Below, piece by piece: positions 42,081 to 54,608 of a stretch of DNA of 64,000 nucleotides (position 1 is the stretch's first letter; the number at the start of each line of letters is the position of its first letter). The stretch lies in the NCBI RefSeq assembly GCF_026213295.1, contig NC_079431.1, positions 17,068,465 to 17,132,464 on the forward strand, in the 5' to 3' direction. The position numbers and the translations under genes were made by a program. The notes beneath the pieces are model-generated. The model did not search any database and was not told where the DNA came from. It saw nothing but the letters and a program-made list of their open reading frames with translations. This DNA is from Gadus chalcogrammus (Eukaryota; Chordata; Actinopteri; Gadiformes; Gadidae).

Positions 42081-43515
42081 CTTCATTACAACCCAAACCG
42101 TCAGCTAATAGGGGCTCAGTTCAGATCCCACAGCAAAATAGCATAGTGCTTTTTGGTCTAAAGATGTTGATGATGTCTTTGATGTATTATTCAATCTTGA
42201 GGTCAAACATAATTATGTTTTACTCATAAATCAAGATTTTGTAGATAAATCGTCATGAACTTTATGACCCTAAAAACGTTTTCCCATTTATTATATATAT
42301 ATTTTAAGAGATTATAAATGTTTTGATCATATCTGAAGACTTATGAAGACTAAAGAAATTATAATATCCTTAATGCATGCCACGTTCAAGCATGACCTCT
42401 TACCATCTGAACAAAGTTGACCAGGGTGGGCGTCTGAATACTGAATTAAGTATGATCAACAATATGATGAATCTCAAAGAAACAAACAGATATACTTCTT
42501 TGAAAGCAGTCACAGCCTTTGAGATAATTTCATTGAAAATAATGAATTATCTACAGTATGTATATAAATATTATACATATTTTACTTGAGACTTGAACTT
42601 CTTTATAAAATGCTAAATTGTTATGTTTCGAACTATTATTACTGTTATTATTATTATTACTATTAACACTTTGTAAATGTGTTCAAGTTATTTGGCTGTC
42701 TATATGAGTGAGTCTTTAAGCCAGGTAAATAGTGAGATGCTGTTTATTTCTTATCTAATTGGATAGTTTCATCACTCCGCTCCACTGTGACAGACAGAGT
42801 ACGGTGAGCGTTCTGCTGCACACTGGCAGCTGTGCATCACCCAAGTGGGTGCTACACATTGGTAATGGATGAGGTGTACCTCATACCCCCCCCAAACATA
42901 AACACACTCACATATTCACTATGTAAAGCTCTGACTTAGCAAAGTGCAAAATAAATGCGATGAATTATCTATTTTGCTACTAATAAAAAAATATCTTAGG
43001 AATGTTGCAAAATACAAGTCGGGTAGGTCTTGCGTTTGTATGTAACGGCCTCTCATTGTAATTGCCTGCCGTTGGTCAGCACAGACCTAATCTACCTAAC
43101 GTAATGAGAGAGCATGACTCCAAGAGTCGAGAGAGGCGTGGATGGATTGTTTTCATGGTGTACTCTTTAAGGAACTCCCATCTGATCGAGTGCCAAAGTG
43201 TGCAGGGAAGAGTGACATGGTGACATAGAGCCCCGAGGACTGCTTACCTCAGGGTGCTCAGGGTCCAACGCAGGGCAGTAGGGGAGAGAGGGGGGCGTGG
43301 CTAATGATATGTCGTATTATCAGGGGATATCAGTTCATCAGCCTGTGGACTCCTCCTCAGGTTGGTGGTGGTCCCATTCTGCAGAGAGAGGGTGAGAGAG
43401 TCAAGAAAACACATTCAAGAAATAAAGTAGTTGTGTTTCTCCAATGTTTATTTAAAGGTGGGTCCAGGCATGCACAGTTTTTCACAGTGCATACTGCTTA
43501 TTAGGCAAATGATTG
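42081..43515. other. No gene seen
   Basis: AT-rich sequence with a short (ATT)n-like patch near 42635-42665. No exon, RNA gene or transposon end was recognised. Confidence 0.4.
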
Positions 43516-43518
43516 TAT

Positions 43519-43619
<101 letters not shown>

Positions 43620-44106
43620 CAGAAAAGGGAGAGAGGGAGCGTGAGAGAGCAAGAATGAGACAGATAGAGAGAGGGTGAGCAAAAATGAACAATCCACTAG
43701 CTGCCAGTAACTGTCACAACTGAATGAGTGAGAATTCTGAGTTGCGTTTGAATCTGGTACCATGGATTCACAGGCACACATACAGTATATGATGTTTTGT
43801 CTTTATGAGAGAAGTTACAGAAGGGTGTCAGACCGAAGAGGGATGGTTTCCTCTTCCAGGTCATGTGACCTCAGGCAGGTAGGATTCCTTCAGACAGGGA
43901 TTAGCTCGGTCCGTCTGTCACGAGACAACTGTTTTAAAAACAGAGCATATAGTCAACACAAAGTAAAGCAAACATAAACACAGAGTTAACACAAACTAAT
44001 TACCTGCCAAACGGTCAAATCTATCCGCCATTGGCCGGTGGCAGATGCTCATTAAGTACCCAGCTGATTGGTGTTATCAGTGACACCTGTGTTTTTACTA
44101 TGATGA

Positions 44107-44715
44107 CAGCTGTCACACTAAATTTGTACCGGCTGCCAAATTTGTACCGGGCGCGTCATCCATACGTAATCCACTTCAAATCTGCCTGGCAACAGATGAT
44201 CGCTTCGTCCGTTGCCTGGCAACGAACGGACGATCGCGTCGAATGACGTGAACATTCGCGAACCTTCTATCTAGCGATCCGTTATCTGTATTGTGCTATT
44301 TCGTCCTTGACCTGCTTTAAACACTCAGTTTACTTGCTAAATTTGATTAAACAATTAAATACAATACAAATATAAAGTAAAAACAAGTGTTATCTGTAAT
44401 GATATCAACATCAGTTATTAGACCGTCACACGGAGCATGCGCAGTTGGATTGGCGCGCTGCACGTTGATGTCTGTTCCAAGATACATCGTGTGTTTATTA
44501 AGGAACCCAACAAAACATTACATTATCTAGCGATCCGTTAACTGTATTATGTTATTTCGTCTTTGGCAACATGAGCGCGAATGTTTTTTGAAACCTGCCC
44601 GGCAACGGACGACGCGATCATCTGCTGACAGGCAGGTTTGGAATGGATTACGTATGGATGACGCGCCCGGTACAAATTTGGCAGCCGGTACAAATTTTGT
44701 GTGACAGCGCCCCTG
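44107..44715. mobile_element. Foldback MITE with long terminal inverted repeats
   Basis: The left arm from GCTGTCACACTAAATTTGTA through GCCAAATTTGTACCGGGC and GTCATCCATACGTAATCC is repeated inverted at the right end for roughly 80-100 bp with few differences. Both arms carry NTTTGTACCG twice. Inside, a 40-bp direct repeat (TCTAGCGATCCGTTATCTGT and its near copy, 44270 and 44524) is present. No coding capacity and no certain target duplication; the exact ends are uncertain by a few bases. Confidence 0.75.
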
Positions 44716-45614
44716 TGAGAGTATTTGCTTCAATTTGCAGAGCAAATTACATAAGGGTTCAACAATCAGGGCTGCTGCACCAATGGCTCGGACACAGTTA
44801 AAAGTCACGTCAGGACAGACAAATCGGGCCGCTGAAAAAACAAATTTTACATAAAAACACATAGCGAGGTACAGAGATGGTCGCAGCAAGGAAGTTTGTT
44901 GTTTATGTATTTGTTTAAATAGATGATTAAATATGTAAGGTAATAAAAGTCTTTAGTTTCATGCTCCAACGCTGATAAAGTGTTATCTTGTTTATTTTTG
45001 GAGTGTTCACATGTAGCACATACTAAAACAATTATTCACCTCAGGCTCCATGAATAGTTGGGAATAGCCCCCTCTACGAATAATTGTCAACTGTGAGAGA
45101 CTTTGCATAAAAGCGTATACACAAAACCCTGGAGGAAAGACCCTTCGCTATGCACTGCTTGTGCTGTTCCGACTAGCATGTTTTAGTAACTGGGCCATGA
45201 AGATTATTTTGGCAAAGTTAATTTAAAGTGTTTATATACAAGACCACGTCACATAGCAATTCTGTAGTTATTTAGCACATTATAATGAACATCTTGTGCA
45301 TTATAATGTGTTGATACCAAACACAAACATGTTTATTCAATTGATTCAAACAACACTTCACTCACGACAGAGTTGTAATATGTTTTTAGTGTTGATCACT
45401 TCATTCTATGGATTAGATATCATATCAGGAATCAAATTATTCAAATTAGGATCTAAATTAGTTTTGATATGGCAGTTAAGGCCAGTGTGCATCGTGACTA
45501 CACAATCAACAAGTATGGTACTTCATTAATAATTGAAAATCATTTGATTGATAGACTTTGCATGGAAAATCGAATCCAATTTGACTAATTTCTGAATTTA
45601 TATATAAGTATGCA

Positions 45615-46861
45615 CAGTGGCGGCGCCAGAATTTTTTTTCTGGTGGTGCTATGGGGGTGCTCGGCGTTTTACTGAGGGTGCTATGAAATTAGGGTGATAG
45701 CATATGAGTCTCATTTTTCTCTACTACAACACCTCCCCACCATATCGTCACATATGTTTACACGTTTGCTCTCTAAAGGGTCTTTGGGGTACATAAAAAG
45801 CGCCATTCAAATCGATCGTATTATTATTGTCATTAGGCTACTTCTGACGGACGCGCACAAAGCCGCGTTCATCTCCGACGGTCAAAATGGATGCAGGCAT
45901 ACAGCATGTTATAGATAACATTATCCCAAATACTTCACTTACTTCAGTGTGTGGATTAAAGTTTGCGCCAGATGACTACCAGGTCACCACTACCATGAGC
46001 GACAAATTAAACTAAAAATACCAAGTTCAATACACTTCTAACTAAAGACGGCAGATTAGAATGTCAGATAGAATTAACTTAAACAGGCAAAGAGTCAGAA
46101 ATGCTTTCAAAAAGAGTATATTATTTTTTTCGGATCAAATACCGATCCATTTTCGTGATTTTGTGAACGCTTGACTTAAAATTGACCGATCGCCAGGATT
46201 ACTATTACTAACGCCTCGTGCCCACTGCACCGTCAGTCAACGGACGTGGGAAGGCGTGGCTGACGGATGGGGGAGTAGTCTTTGCAGAGGCAACCGTCAG
46301 CCAATCAAATCGCTTCGCCGGGTTCTTCCCGCTTCTTCCTGCTTGTTGCGAGGCAAGAAGACCCGCTTTCCCGCTTTCCAGTATCGTCAGAGCCCGAGTC
46401 GCGTCACAGTGCTTAAATTTGCATACGCGATCTGATTGGATGACGGAACCGTCGCTGCCGAAAAAGTTAAACATTTTTCAACTTTTTGACGGTGGCGAAC
46501 GCTCCAAGTCAACGGACGGATCCACAATGCATTGCGCGACCGTCCCCATTCAAAGTCAATGGGCAACGGACAACTGACGGAGGTAGTGGGCACGGGGCGT
46601 TAGCCTACTACTCCTTGAACAATCACGTTCACGCACGCAACGTGTCTGTGTCGTGCTACGTGAACAATCTGTTTATTTCAATGTTATTTTCTTTTGTGAT
46701 TAAAATATTATTATCACACAATACATTTTATTAAGAACTCAGAATGAAATTAAATAACAATAATAAATAAACCATTATTTTCTTGGGGGTGCTATGGGGG
46801 TGCTATGGCTAATCTAGGGGGTGCTCTAGCACCCCCTAGCCCCCCCCTGGCGCCGCCACTG
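45615..46861. mobile_element. hAT-type non-autonomous transposon, 1.25 kb
   Basis: Perfect 15-bp terminal inverted repeats CAGTGGCGGCGCCAG and flanking 8-bp duplications AGTATGCA (45607-45614 and 46862-46869) are the hAT signature. Subterminal GGTGCTATGGGGGTGCT occurs at both ends. The interior has no transposase but includes a LINE-type tail near 45775-45840 and a nested MITE at 46209-46602. Confidence 0.88.
46209..46602. mobile_element. Nested MITE with ~28-bp imperfect inverted repeats
   Basis: Left end TAACGCCTCGTGCCCACTGC; reverse complement of the right end TAACGCCCCGTGCCCACTAC. Both continue into CCGTCAG and further CpG-rich similarity. It lies inside the hAT element. The target duplication is not clear, so the superfamily is open. 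Confidence 0.7.
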
Positions 46862-46989
46862 AGTATGCAGTGGCCTTACATATAATGAAAAGGAACATAG
46901 CTTCATAATGTTGACATGATGGCAGAGTATTGGTTGTGATCAAAATCAATAGCAACTGAGTGTATATTGTGTGCCAAGCATGTGTGTGG

Positions 46990-47086
<97 letters not shown>

Positions 47087-47190
47087 TGAGTGAGTGAGTG
47101 AGTGAGTGAGTGAGTGAGTGAGTGAGTGAGTGAGTGAGTGAGTGAGTGAGTGAGTGAGTGAGTGAGTGAGTGAGTGAGTGAGTGTGTGTG
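46990..47190. repeat. Compound (GT)n-(GAGT)n microsatellite
   Basis: About 95 bp of GT (46990-47084), then about 100 bp of GAGT units (47085-47184) and a short GT end. Confidence 0.95.
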
Positions 47191-48030
47191 TCCAGATGGA
47201 GGCCCATAGATAATTTCAGAGTCTTTTTGAAGTTCTTTTTGTTTTTGTATTTTTGTTCTGATGAAAAAATAATTGATCAGTGATTGGAGTCGGCCCTTCA
47301 TCATCCATAGTCAATTCCACACTTGCCCACCTCGACTTACAACAAATCGGGGTAACATGCTGGGAAACCTGTAGGTTCTTGGCATTTCTACTCAATTAAC
47401 AAAAACTATAGGCTATTTCTGTAAAATCTTTTTTTGTGCCACAATTTTAAATGTTTACGAAAATCACTTACGTTCACAATCAAACCCTGCGAAGGTTGTG
47501 AAACTGTTCTGTACTGGTTCCGAACTGGTCTTTAACACACGGGACTCAACGGGTCTGTCAAGGGACATGGCAAAACAGGAAGATGCTGTTGGATTATGAA
47601 AGCAGCTACAAGTTAACGAACTTTTATTCAACCATTATTTTCATAGACTTCAGACCCGAGGTAAATATAAACGATGTTTGGGTTATTCTAAATGGCCTGG
47701 TTCCCTCTAGTGGTTCATTGCGGAACATCCGCATTACTTGCATCCTGCTACCTATACATCCTTAGCAGATCAATGCCTCCCCCTGCTGGTGCAAAGTGGT
47801 TATGCATTATTTTTTTATTAGAAGCCTTTCATGTAATTTGCAGACCCTTATCTTATTATTACTTGTCAGGTCTGCTGAACTCTTTTAATGTGTCCAATGT
47901 ACAATGTATAATGTTCGGTTAAGATTAAATATGAGTTTGAGAAAGAGAAAGGGTCTATCACACACATTTAGCGATATTAATACATGCAACACACCCAAAA
48001 GGTTATCTGATCCCCTTCCATGATACCGCT

Positions 48031-48032
<2 letters not shown>

Positions 48033-48112
<80 letters not shown>
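48033..48112. repeat. (GT)40 microsatellite
   Basis: Eighty bases of pure GT followed by GTTTGT units. Confidence 0.96.
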
Positions 48113-48115
<3 letters not shown>

Positions 48116-48455
48116 TGTTTGTGTTTGGGTGCATGTGTGCGTTTGTGCATGCTGGGGGTTATAGGTCCCTTGAGGTGAAACGATATACCACCCAGCGTGA
48201 AGTTAGTAAAGTACCTCCCCAGCCCCCAAATACGCACCCACCCAGTATAAATGTTTAATGCCATCCAAAAGGCTAAATAGCGGCCCCCTGTGCTCCCCGT
48301 CTGTCTCTTAATATCCTCAACATTATCATCACAACCTCTCTACACTGGCCCTGTACCCTCGGGCTCTGACCTCATCACAGAGACCTGCCCTTTACCATTA
48401 GAGAAAGCATACCTAAGACTAGCTCCCTCAATACAACATCTCTTCCTCTGAACTC

Positions 48456-48568
<113 letters not shown>

Positions 48569-48599
48569 CCTCTCTCTTTCTCAATCTAATTCCATTTAA

Positions 48600-50983
48600 A
48601 TAGGGTCTTCTTGGCATGGGGACATTTGGAGAGAAAACAACACAGTTCTGTAAAATGTCCGTCCATCCCTCCCTCTCTCCCTTTCTCCCTCCCTCCGTCC
48701 ATCTCATAAAGCACCTTAATTCAATTTCCTTTGTTTCCGACTCATTTCCTTCTACTGATTCCAGGTCTATGCAGGCCTATAAAGAGATACGCACGCACAC
48801 ACACTTATGAAGCAACCACACCTGAATACACACACCATGCCACACATACACACATGGAATACACACTCATACTATATATATATATGTGGGTACTTGGTTG
48901 ACTCTGACAACTGTTGATACGGATGGAAAATAAATAATTTCAATCAGTAAAACGTATTGCTTTAACATGGATTTTCTATAGCTAATTCAAAGATTGAGAT
49001 TTAGGTGAATGAAACAATGTCAATACTTTGATTATTCAAATATTTAATGTGCACAGTACCACATCCATGATATGCTACATCATGCACTATATAGCCAGTA
49101 TTTATTCAGAGTATCTGTGTTTTTCTACCATGGCGGTCTCCATTCTGCATTTAGCGTTGCTTGTGTGGCAATTTTATCACAGTAGTCAGCCTGAATGTAC
49201 TCGGCTTACAGATAGGAAGCATGAAAAATGAATCAGACTAAAACTATTTATATTGTGGGTATTAATAATAAATCACAGGCTTCCTAAAGTGTCTCTTCAG
49301 CCGAGTTCCAAGAAGGGGTGTGAGGTTGGAGGCGGTGTGGGGGGGAGGGGAGGGGGGGGGGTCTCTCCCCTCTCTCACCAGGACATGAGATACTGTTACG
49401 TGCTACAATCGCACCTTCTGCTGATACGTCTAATTCATGTATCCATCACTGTCCGGATTAATTATGATAATACATGCCATGATATACTAAGATTTTCGTT
49501 AGTTTATATAAATATTAGATGAGATGATGAAATAAGATTGTTATTAGATCCATTGCCTGTGGGAGTGAACTAAGGCAAAGCAGCAAGACGTTGCAGTAGA
49601 AAAGTGAATAATTATACAACTAGGAATTTACAATAAAATAAACATCTGTATCAACACCGTTTACATCTACATAATACTACTGTGATTTTATATTTAAATA
49701 ATAAAGTACATTTTACATTTTCTTTACGTTTATAATATACAACTGTATCAACCTTATTAGCAAAATTCAAAAGTATGATATTAATGACATCTGATGATAT
49801 GATATCTAACAATTATCATTATTATTATTATTATTTTTATTATTATTATTATTATTATCATTATCATCCATATACTAAGTAGCATTGTGATGAAATAACT
49901 TCTGAATCTAAGTGGCTTTGTTAGACCTGACATACTCTCTCACTCGATAAAGCGATTATGAGCTCTCAAGGCAGATATGAGTGAGGACTCCTTGACAAGC
50001 AGTCCTTAAGGGTCAAGGCTTCATCAATCAGCTGAGACGCCCATTTTATCCTATGAGCTGAGCAGGATGACAGCATTTTAACACCAATCCCTGGTCAAAG
50101 AGAGAGACTTATCATCTGACCAAGAGTAACACATATAATGCTTTCAAACAATGAAATCTTTATTGTTTCATCGTCATCATACCATAGTCCTGCAAAAAAC
50201 TGAATAAAATATATTCAGGCCTATACATTAATACACAAATTACACAAATTGAAACTTGACTAAGAAAGTGCTAACTATTTTAAGAAGGCGGTTTTATATT
50301 GTCCTTTGGTTGCATTACATCACATGAGTCTTCATGCACCCGATCAATCAATCACAATAAATATGAAGGTTGTAAAAAGAAATACAGAAAAACAAATGAA
50401 CCAAAAATGTAAATATACACATAAATGAATAAACCAATTTAATAAAAAATGTAACACAGTTTCTCTGTTCTCTTTGACTGATCAAGCTAACAGTGTGACT
50501 GAAGGTTGGCCACACCTAGGGACATTTTTTTAATTAGATTTACATTTCAATGGCCTTTAATAATCCTGAGTTGCCCAGCCACTGTGGTGCGTATCAGCGC
50601 TACCACCATTAAATCCTTAAGGTCTACAGCAAGATGCACTGTGTGAGGTGAAGACTCAATGCTGTGTTGGACACTGGGGTTGTTTTATCTTGCAAGGGAT
50701 ACCTGTAGCCTATATCATCATATTTTTTACAAAATTAACTAGAAGGCTGTCATATGGGATCATTTACTTTCTAGCAGCGTGTCAGTGGCTGTCTGATCAT
50801 GATAATGTTTCTGTAGCTTATTGTATTGATGTGTGGTTGTTTGTGCATGATGTGTTGTTGCTAAATTAGCAGCAGTCTATATTTCAAGTTTGCACTTTTC
50901 CCTTCAAATTCGTTATTCTGTTCTAGCGGTGTTGCGGAGACTGCGACTGGATGCCTAGACTCTCCTTATGTTTAACCAGTCAG
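48600..50983. other. No gene seen
   Basis: AT-rich. It has a G-rich block near 49325-49365 (GGGGGGAGGGGAGGGGGGGGG) and a 45-bp (ATT)n patch at 49815-49859. No exon or transposon end was recognised before the LTR at 50984. Confidence 0.45.
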
Positions 50984-51460
50984 TGTAGCGGGGTTGGTGC
51001 TTACCACTTGCCATTGCCAGCGAGACCCTTGCGCTGGCTGTGGTCGTGGGAGTGCTAGAGGGAGCTCTAGTGGAATGCGGGGGTGGTATTTTGACTTTAA
51101 CTGGGAACACGTGACTCTCCTCAGTCAACTTGTGTACCCCGGCTGGGAGCGGCTGCCATTTTAAGGGTTCTCATCCGTGTTTTTCCCCTGTTTAAAATAT
51201 TACCAGGAATGCCACCATGCTCATTCAGATATATATTTAGTAGGTCGTTATGTTAGTGTAATGTTTAGTGTTTTGTGTGATGCATTTATTTTCATGCAAA
51301 TGGTCAGTCAACGTGTACCCCAGCTGGGAGAGGCTGCCATTTTAAGGGTTCCCATCCGTGATTTTCCCCTATTTAAAATATAACCAGGACCAGAATAAAC
51401 GGTCTGGCTGCCAAAGGTTTCATCGTGTCATTCACACAACGCAACGAGAGAGAGAGTACC
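50984..51460 (+). repeat. 5' LTR of the outer gypsy element, with internal duplication
   Basis: It starts TGTAGCGGGG like the 3' LTR but is about 480 bp long. A block from GTCAACTTGTGTACCCCGGC to about ACCAGGA (51124-51208) recurs as GTCAACGTGTACCCCAGC to ACCAGGAC (51306-51389), separated by about 95 bp of unrelated sequence. The poly(A) signal GAATAAACGG is kept. The terminal CCGCTACA seen in the 3' LTR is missing after GAGAGTACC, so the right border is uncertain. Confidence 0.75.
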
Positions 51461-51866
51461 GAGAGCCGTGACCCGTTCTTCTCTGCATGTCTGCTGCGTC
51501 GTGGAGGATCGCCATTCGGCGTCGTGGACTCCGACTGCATGGCTGTGCAGTGAGTCGCCCGTAGGCCTACTGTTTGGGGTGGACAGGTTCAGTAATAAGA
51601 AGAAACAAAGGGAAACTTCGAACCAAGTGATATACTAGCAGCCGGTCATCTTGTGAAGATATAAGTGTTTTTGTGTTATTCTCGTGCAAGACTGTTGCAC
51701 TAAATGCGAATTGATATATATGTATGTAATTCTTTTTGTTTTGGAGTTGCACAAGGTTTTTGAGCAGTGACGTGTCATTATTTGCATTTATGTGTTTTTA
51801 TTTCTTTACTATTGTCATTGCTTTATCATACATTTTGGGTTTGGAGAAATTGTGACGCATTGAAAA

Positions 51867-52958
51867 TGGATGAGCTGAACTTATCTGCTTTGGGCAGGGG
51901 TCAGACCTTTATGTCTAGTCCATCACTGCAGAGATTAAGAATTCGGGAGAGGCCCCTGACTTCCATTCTCAGGGGGTAGGGATGTGGACCATGTCCCCGT
52001 GCATGTACTGACTGAATTAGTTAAACAGATAGGGACTGGTATTGGGGAGAATATTGCCTCTTGTCTTAGGTCCGCTCCGGCTGGTGATGTGACTCTGGCC
52101 CCTTCAACCATTGCTTATCTCTCTAAGGGGAGCCTGACTGTTAGCCAGCATAGTTATGAGCCACATCCCTACAGGGGGGACAAGACTGACAAACCTTCGG
52201 TTTCTGAGTGGGAAGACTGTGTTAAAGTGTATTTGAGTAAGAGAGATGTTTAGTTATGTGATCAGTCAGAGGAAGTAATGAGCAAGCTACAAGGTAGGGC
52301 ACGTGATGTTGTGAGAGTGAGGCTGCGTAGCAAGCCTAGTTTGGTCTTACGGTTAGGTCCTCAGCCAATTTTCGACATACTCAAGCAACACTTTAGTGAG
52401 TCTGTGACTTCTTTTATGCCACTTGCTGACTTTTATGACACAAAGCCCTTACCGACTGAAAGTGCTGTTGATTATTGGATCCGGCTTAACAAAGCACTCG
52501 ACACAGCTACGGATGGGCTGAAAAGGCAAGGCAAAACTCTTGATAACTCCTCTAGGGAAGTGACCGTCATGTTCATCACTCACTGTCCCGATCGAGAACT
52601 GTCTCTGGTCTTCAGCTGTAGGCCACTGGAGGAGTGGACTGCCATGGATGTGCAGGTACGGCTTGATGAGCACCATCACAAAAAACGTATTCGGGAGCGC
52701 CATTCAGCTGCACGTCCAACAGACCACCTGCAATATTCTCAGGCTGTTGATGCTGTGCATAGCCGCGTGCAGATTGCAGTGACTCCTCCCGCTCCTACTG
52801 CCCAACCTGCCATGACCGGCGGACCGGCGTCAGGTGAGAGTCACACTCTCGAGCATGTTGTCACTCTGCTGGAGCATTTGTTGCAATGGGAGTCTCCTCA
52901 ACGTTACAGGCAGGCTAGACAGAGACATGTCGGTCGCACCGACATGTCATGTAGTTAA
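51867..52958 (+). pseudogene. gag of outer gypsy element, broken
   Basis: It starts MDELNLSALGRGQTFMSSPS at 51867. The frame is lost near 51977 and continues from 51984 (MDHVPVHVLTELVKQIGTGI) to a TAG at 52251-52253. In the same frame it resumes to 52958 (MSKLQGRARDVVRVRLRSKP ... WIRLNKALDTATDGLKRQ ... EEWTAMDVQVRLDEH). The helical, Arg-rich region fits a gypsy capsid/retropepsin-type gag. One frameshift and at least one stop make it non-functional. Confidence 0.7.
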
Positions 52959-53048
52959 GAGCTTTTTGTACACGTTTCTTCGTCTCAAGGCCAAACACTT
53001 CCCACCGCTTCCCGGGGCCACTGCTTCCCACTGTCGGAGCGAGTTCTA

Positions 53049-53090
53049 TGTTTCCGCTGCCATGCTGCTGGGCATCAAGCTGCCACTTGC
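53049..53090 (+). pseudogene. CCHC zinc knuckle of outer gypsy element
   Basis: The frame reads CFRCHAAGHQAATC, C-x2-C-x4-H-x4-C, followed by a Ser/Pro-rich stretch. It lies in a different frame from the capsid part. No DTG/DSG protease follows before reverse transcriptase, so the protease is deleted. Confidence 0.7.
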
Positions 53091-53278
53091 TCAGCCCCAC
53101 CGGCTTCCGGTTCCCCCACTGCCCTGGCCGGCCCGCCCACACAGCAGGGAAAATAGCTGGCCCACGCGAGGAGGGGTCTTGGAGGGTCAGCTAGCATATC
53201 CCTATATGATGATGAGGAGGATATTCAGTCTGTTTTTCCCATGCTTGTGAAACAACGGACAGTGATTAGACTCCATTC

Positions 53279-53600
53279 TGGAAAGCAAAGCTAGTTGAAC
53301 TACTGACAAAGTATGAGTCCATCTTCTCTCGCCACAGCATGGACTGCGGTACAGCAAAAGGGTTTGTCCACCGCATCCGCCTGAGTGACAGCAAACCCTT
53401 CAGGCTGCCGTATCGTCGGCTGTCTCCATCTCACTATGACAAGCTCCGGATGGCTTTGAATGAAATGGAGGAGCAAGAGATCAAAAGAAAATCTGCGAGT
53501 GAGTATGCATCGCCGCTTGTCCTAGTTTGGAAAAAGAATGGCGATTTGCGTCTCTGCACGGATTCCGCCGGCTGAATGCGCGTAAGATCAGCAAGCCCCT
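53279..53600 (+). pseudogene. Reverse transcriptase N-terminal part, core deleted
   Basis: The frame reads LLTKYESIFSRHSMDCG, then FRLPYRRLSPSHYDKLR, then SASEYASPLVLVWKKNGDLR and LCTD. A frameshift follows at about 53565 (RRLNAR). The sequence then jumps to ISKPLFALTSG, which belongs beyond the catalytic YxDD box. Roughly 130 residues, including the active site, are missing. Confidence 0.8.
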
Positions 53601-53639
53601 CTTTGCTCTTACCTCCGGAGTTAAGAAACCACGTTACAG

Positions 53640-53889
53640 TAAGGGGAAAAGGAAACTTACCTCTGCTGACTAGACAGCGGAATGTGGAGAGGCTTTCAAG
53701 AGGCTGAAACTAGCTTTGCTATATAATGCTGCTCTGGCTCATCCAGACTTCAGTAGGCCCTTTCTGCTCTCTGTCGACGCCTCCTCCAATGGTCTTGGTG
53801 CTGTGTTATCTCAACTGGCTAAGGGTTATGGTGTAGCGCGTCCGATTGCTTTTGCCAGCAAATCTCTCAGTTATGCCCAGTCTCGCTAC
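53640..53889 (+). pseudogene. RNase H N-terminal part, interrupted by the nested element
   Basis: Reads FKRLKLALLYNAALAHPDFS, then RPFLLSVDASSNGLGAVLSQ, then ARPIAFASKSLSYAQSRY. VDAS supplies the first RNase H aspartate. A TAG lies in the connecting segment at 53674-53676. After the Tyr codon at 53889 the nested LTR begins. Confidence 0.82.
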
Positions 53890-54239
53890 TGTCACAAGCT
53901 GACCATGGCGGTTGTGGCAAAGAGGGGAGACGCACACAATTGAGTTTAACAAAGAGATTTATTATAAGCAAGTGAATATAACATAACATAACATATGGCG
54001 TGTGTATTCAATCTAGTCAGTGATGTAAGTGTGTGTGTACGTAAAAGTGTATGGGTGTAGTGTTGTCAGGTGTAAACATACCTAGGATACAACTAAACCA
54101 AAAGACCAAAGGAACAAACATTAAAGGGTGTCTCCCGAACGAGAACCACCCTGACACTGGGCTCACAGGTCTACTTAAATAAGCCAAGCTCAGGTGTTGA
54201 CAATGAGCTCATTAAGCTCCCCTCGTTAGGGTCGTGACA
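53890..54239 (-). repeat. 3' LTR of nested Gmr1-like element
   Basis: 350 bp, 5'-TGTCACAAGC to GGTCGTGACA-3' on the plus strand. On the element strand it carries AATAAA (plus TTTATT near 53960), a plausible poly(A) signal. The adjacent polypurine tract is at 54241-54252. Confidence 0.9.
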
Positions 54240-54240
54240 C

Positions 54241-54252
54241 CTCCCCCCATAA
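54241..54252 (-). other. Polypurine tract of nested element
   Basis: The minus strand reads TATGGGGGGAGG immediately before the 3' LTR, the usual site for plus-strand DNA priming. Confidence 0.75.
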
Positions 54253-54361
54253 GACGGAGGTCCCCCGAGAATTCCGTTCCCACAACAAAAAAATAAAGAA
54301 TCAATCAGATCATACGCCTGAAGGAACAGTGACCACCTAATCAGCCTCTGATTAGGGCACC

Positions 54362-54420
54362 GCAGAGTATGCCAAAAAAGTTAGTGGGTTGTGGTCCGTA
54401 TAGACCACCACTGGTGCCAC
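54362..54420 (-). pseudogene. RNase H fragment downstream of integrase
   Basis: The minus strand codes VYTDHNPLTFLAYSA, the conserved TDHNPL block of gypsy-type RNase H. Its place between integrase and the 3' LTR is the key evidence for Gmr1-type order in this copy. Confidence 0.8.
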
Positions 54421-54448
54421 CCCAGACCCCACATAAACTGCAAATTGT

Positions 54449-54608
54449 CATCCCCATACCAACCAACTCTTTAACATACGGACCAACTCTTTACCATACC
54501 GACCAACTCATCTCCATACCGACCAACTCATCTCCATACCAACCAACTCATCTCCATCCCGACCAACTCATCCCCATACCGACCAACTCATCCCCATACC
54601 GACCAACT
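54449..54608. repeat. 20-bp minisatellite, about 7-8 copies, inside nested element
   Basis: Unit ACCAACTCATCCCCATACCG with variants. It starts directly after the integrase block that contains the second catalytic aspartate, and replaces the rest of integrase and reverse transcriptase. Confidence 0.92.

Noticed and set aside
44527..44889. 120-codon minus-strand frame
   Set aside because: Mostly the arm of a foldback MITE; no domain.
46218..46577. 119-codon plus-strand frame and its antisense partner
   Set aside because: Lies entirely within a MITE with inverted ends; CpG-rich sequence gives open frames on both strands.
54449..54608. CRISPR-like array
   Set aside because: The 20-bp units abut without spacers, in a eukaryotic retrotransposon.
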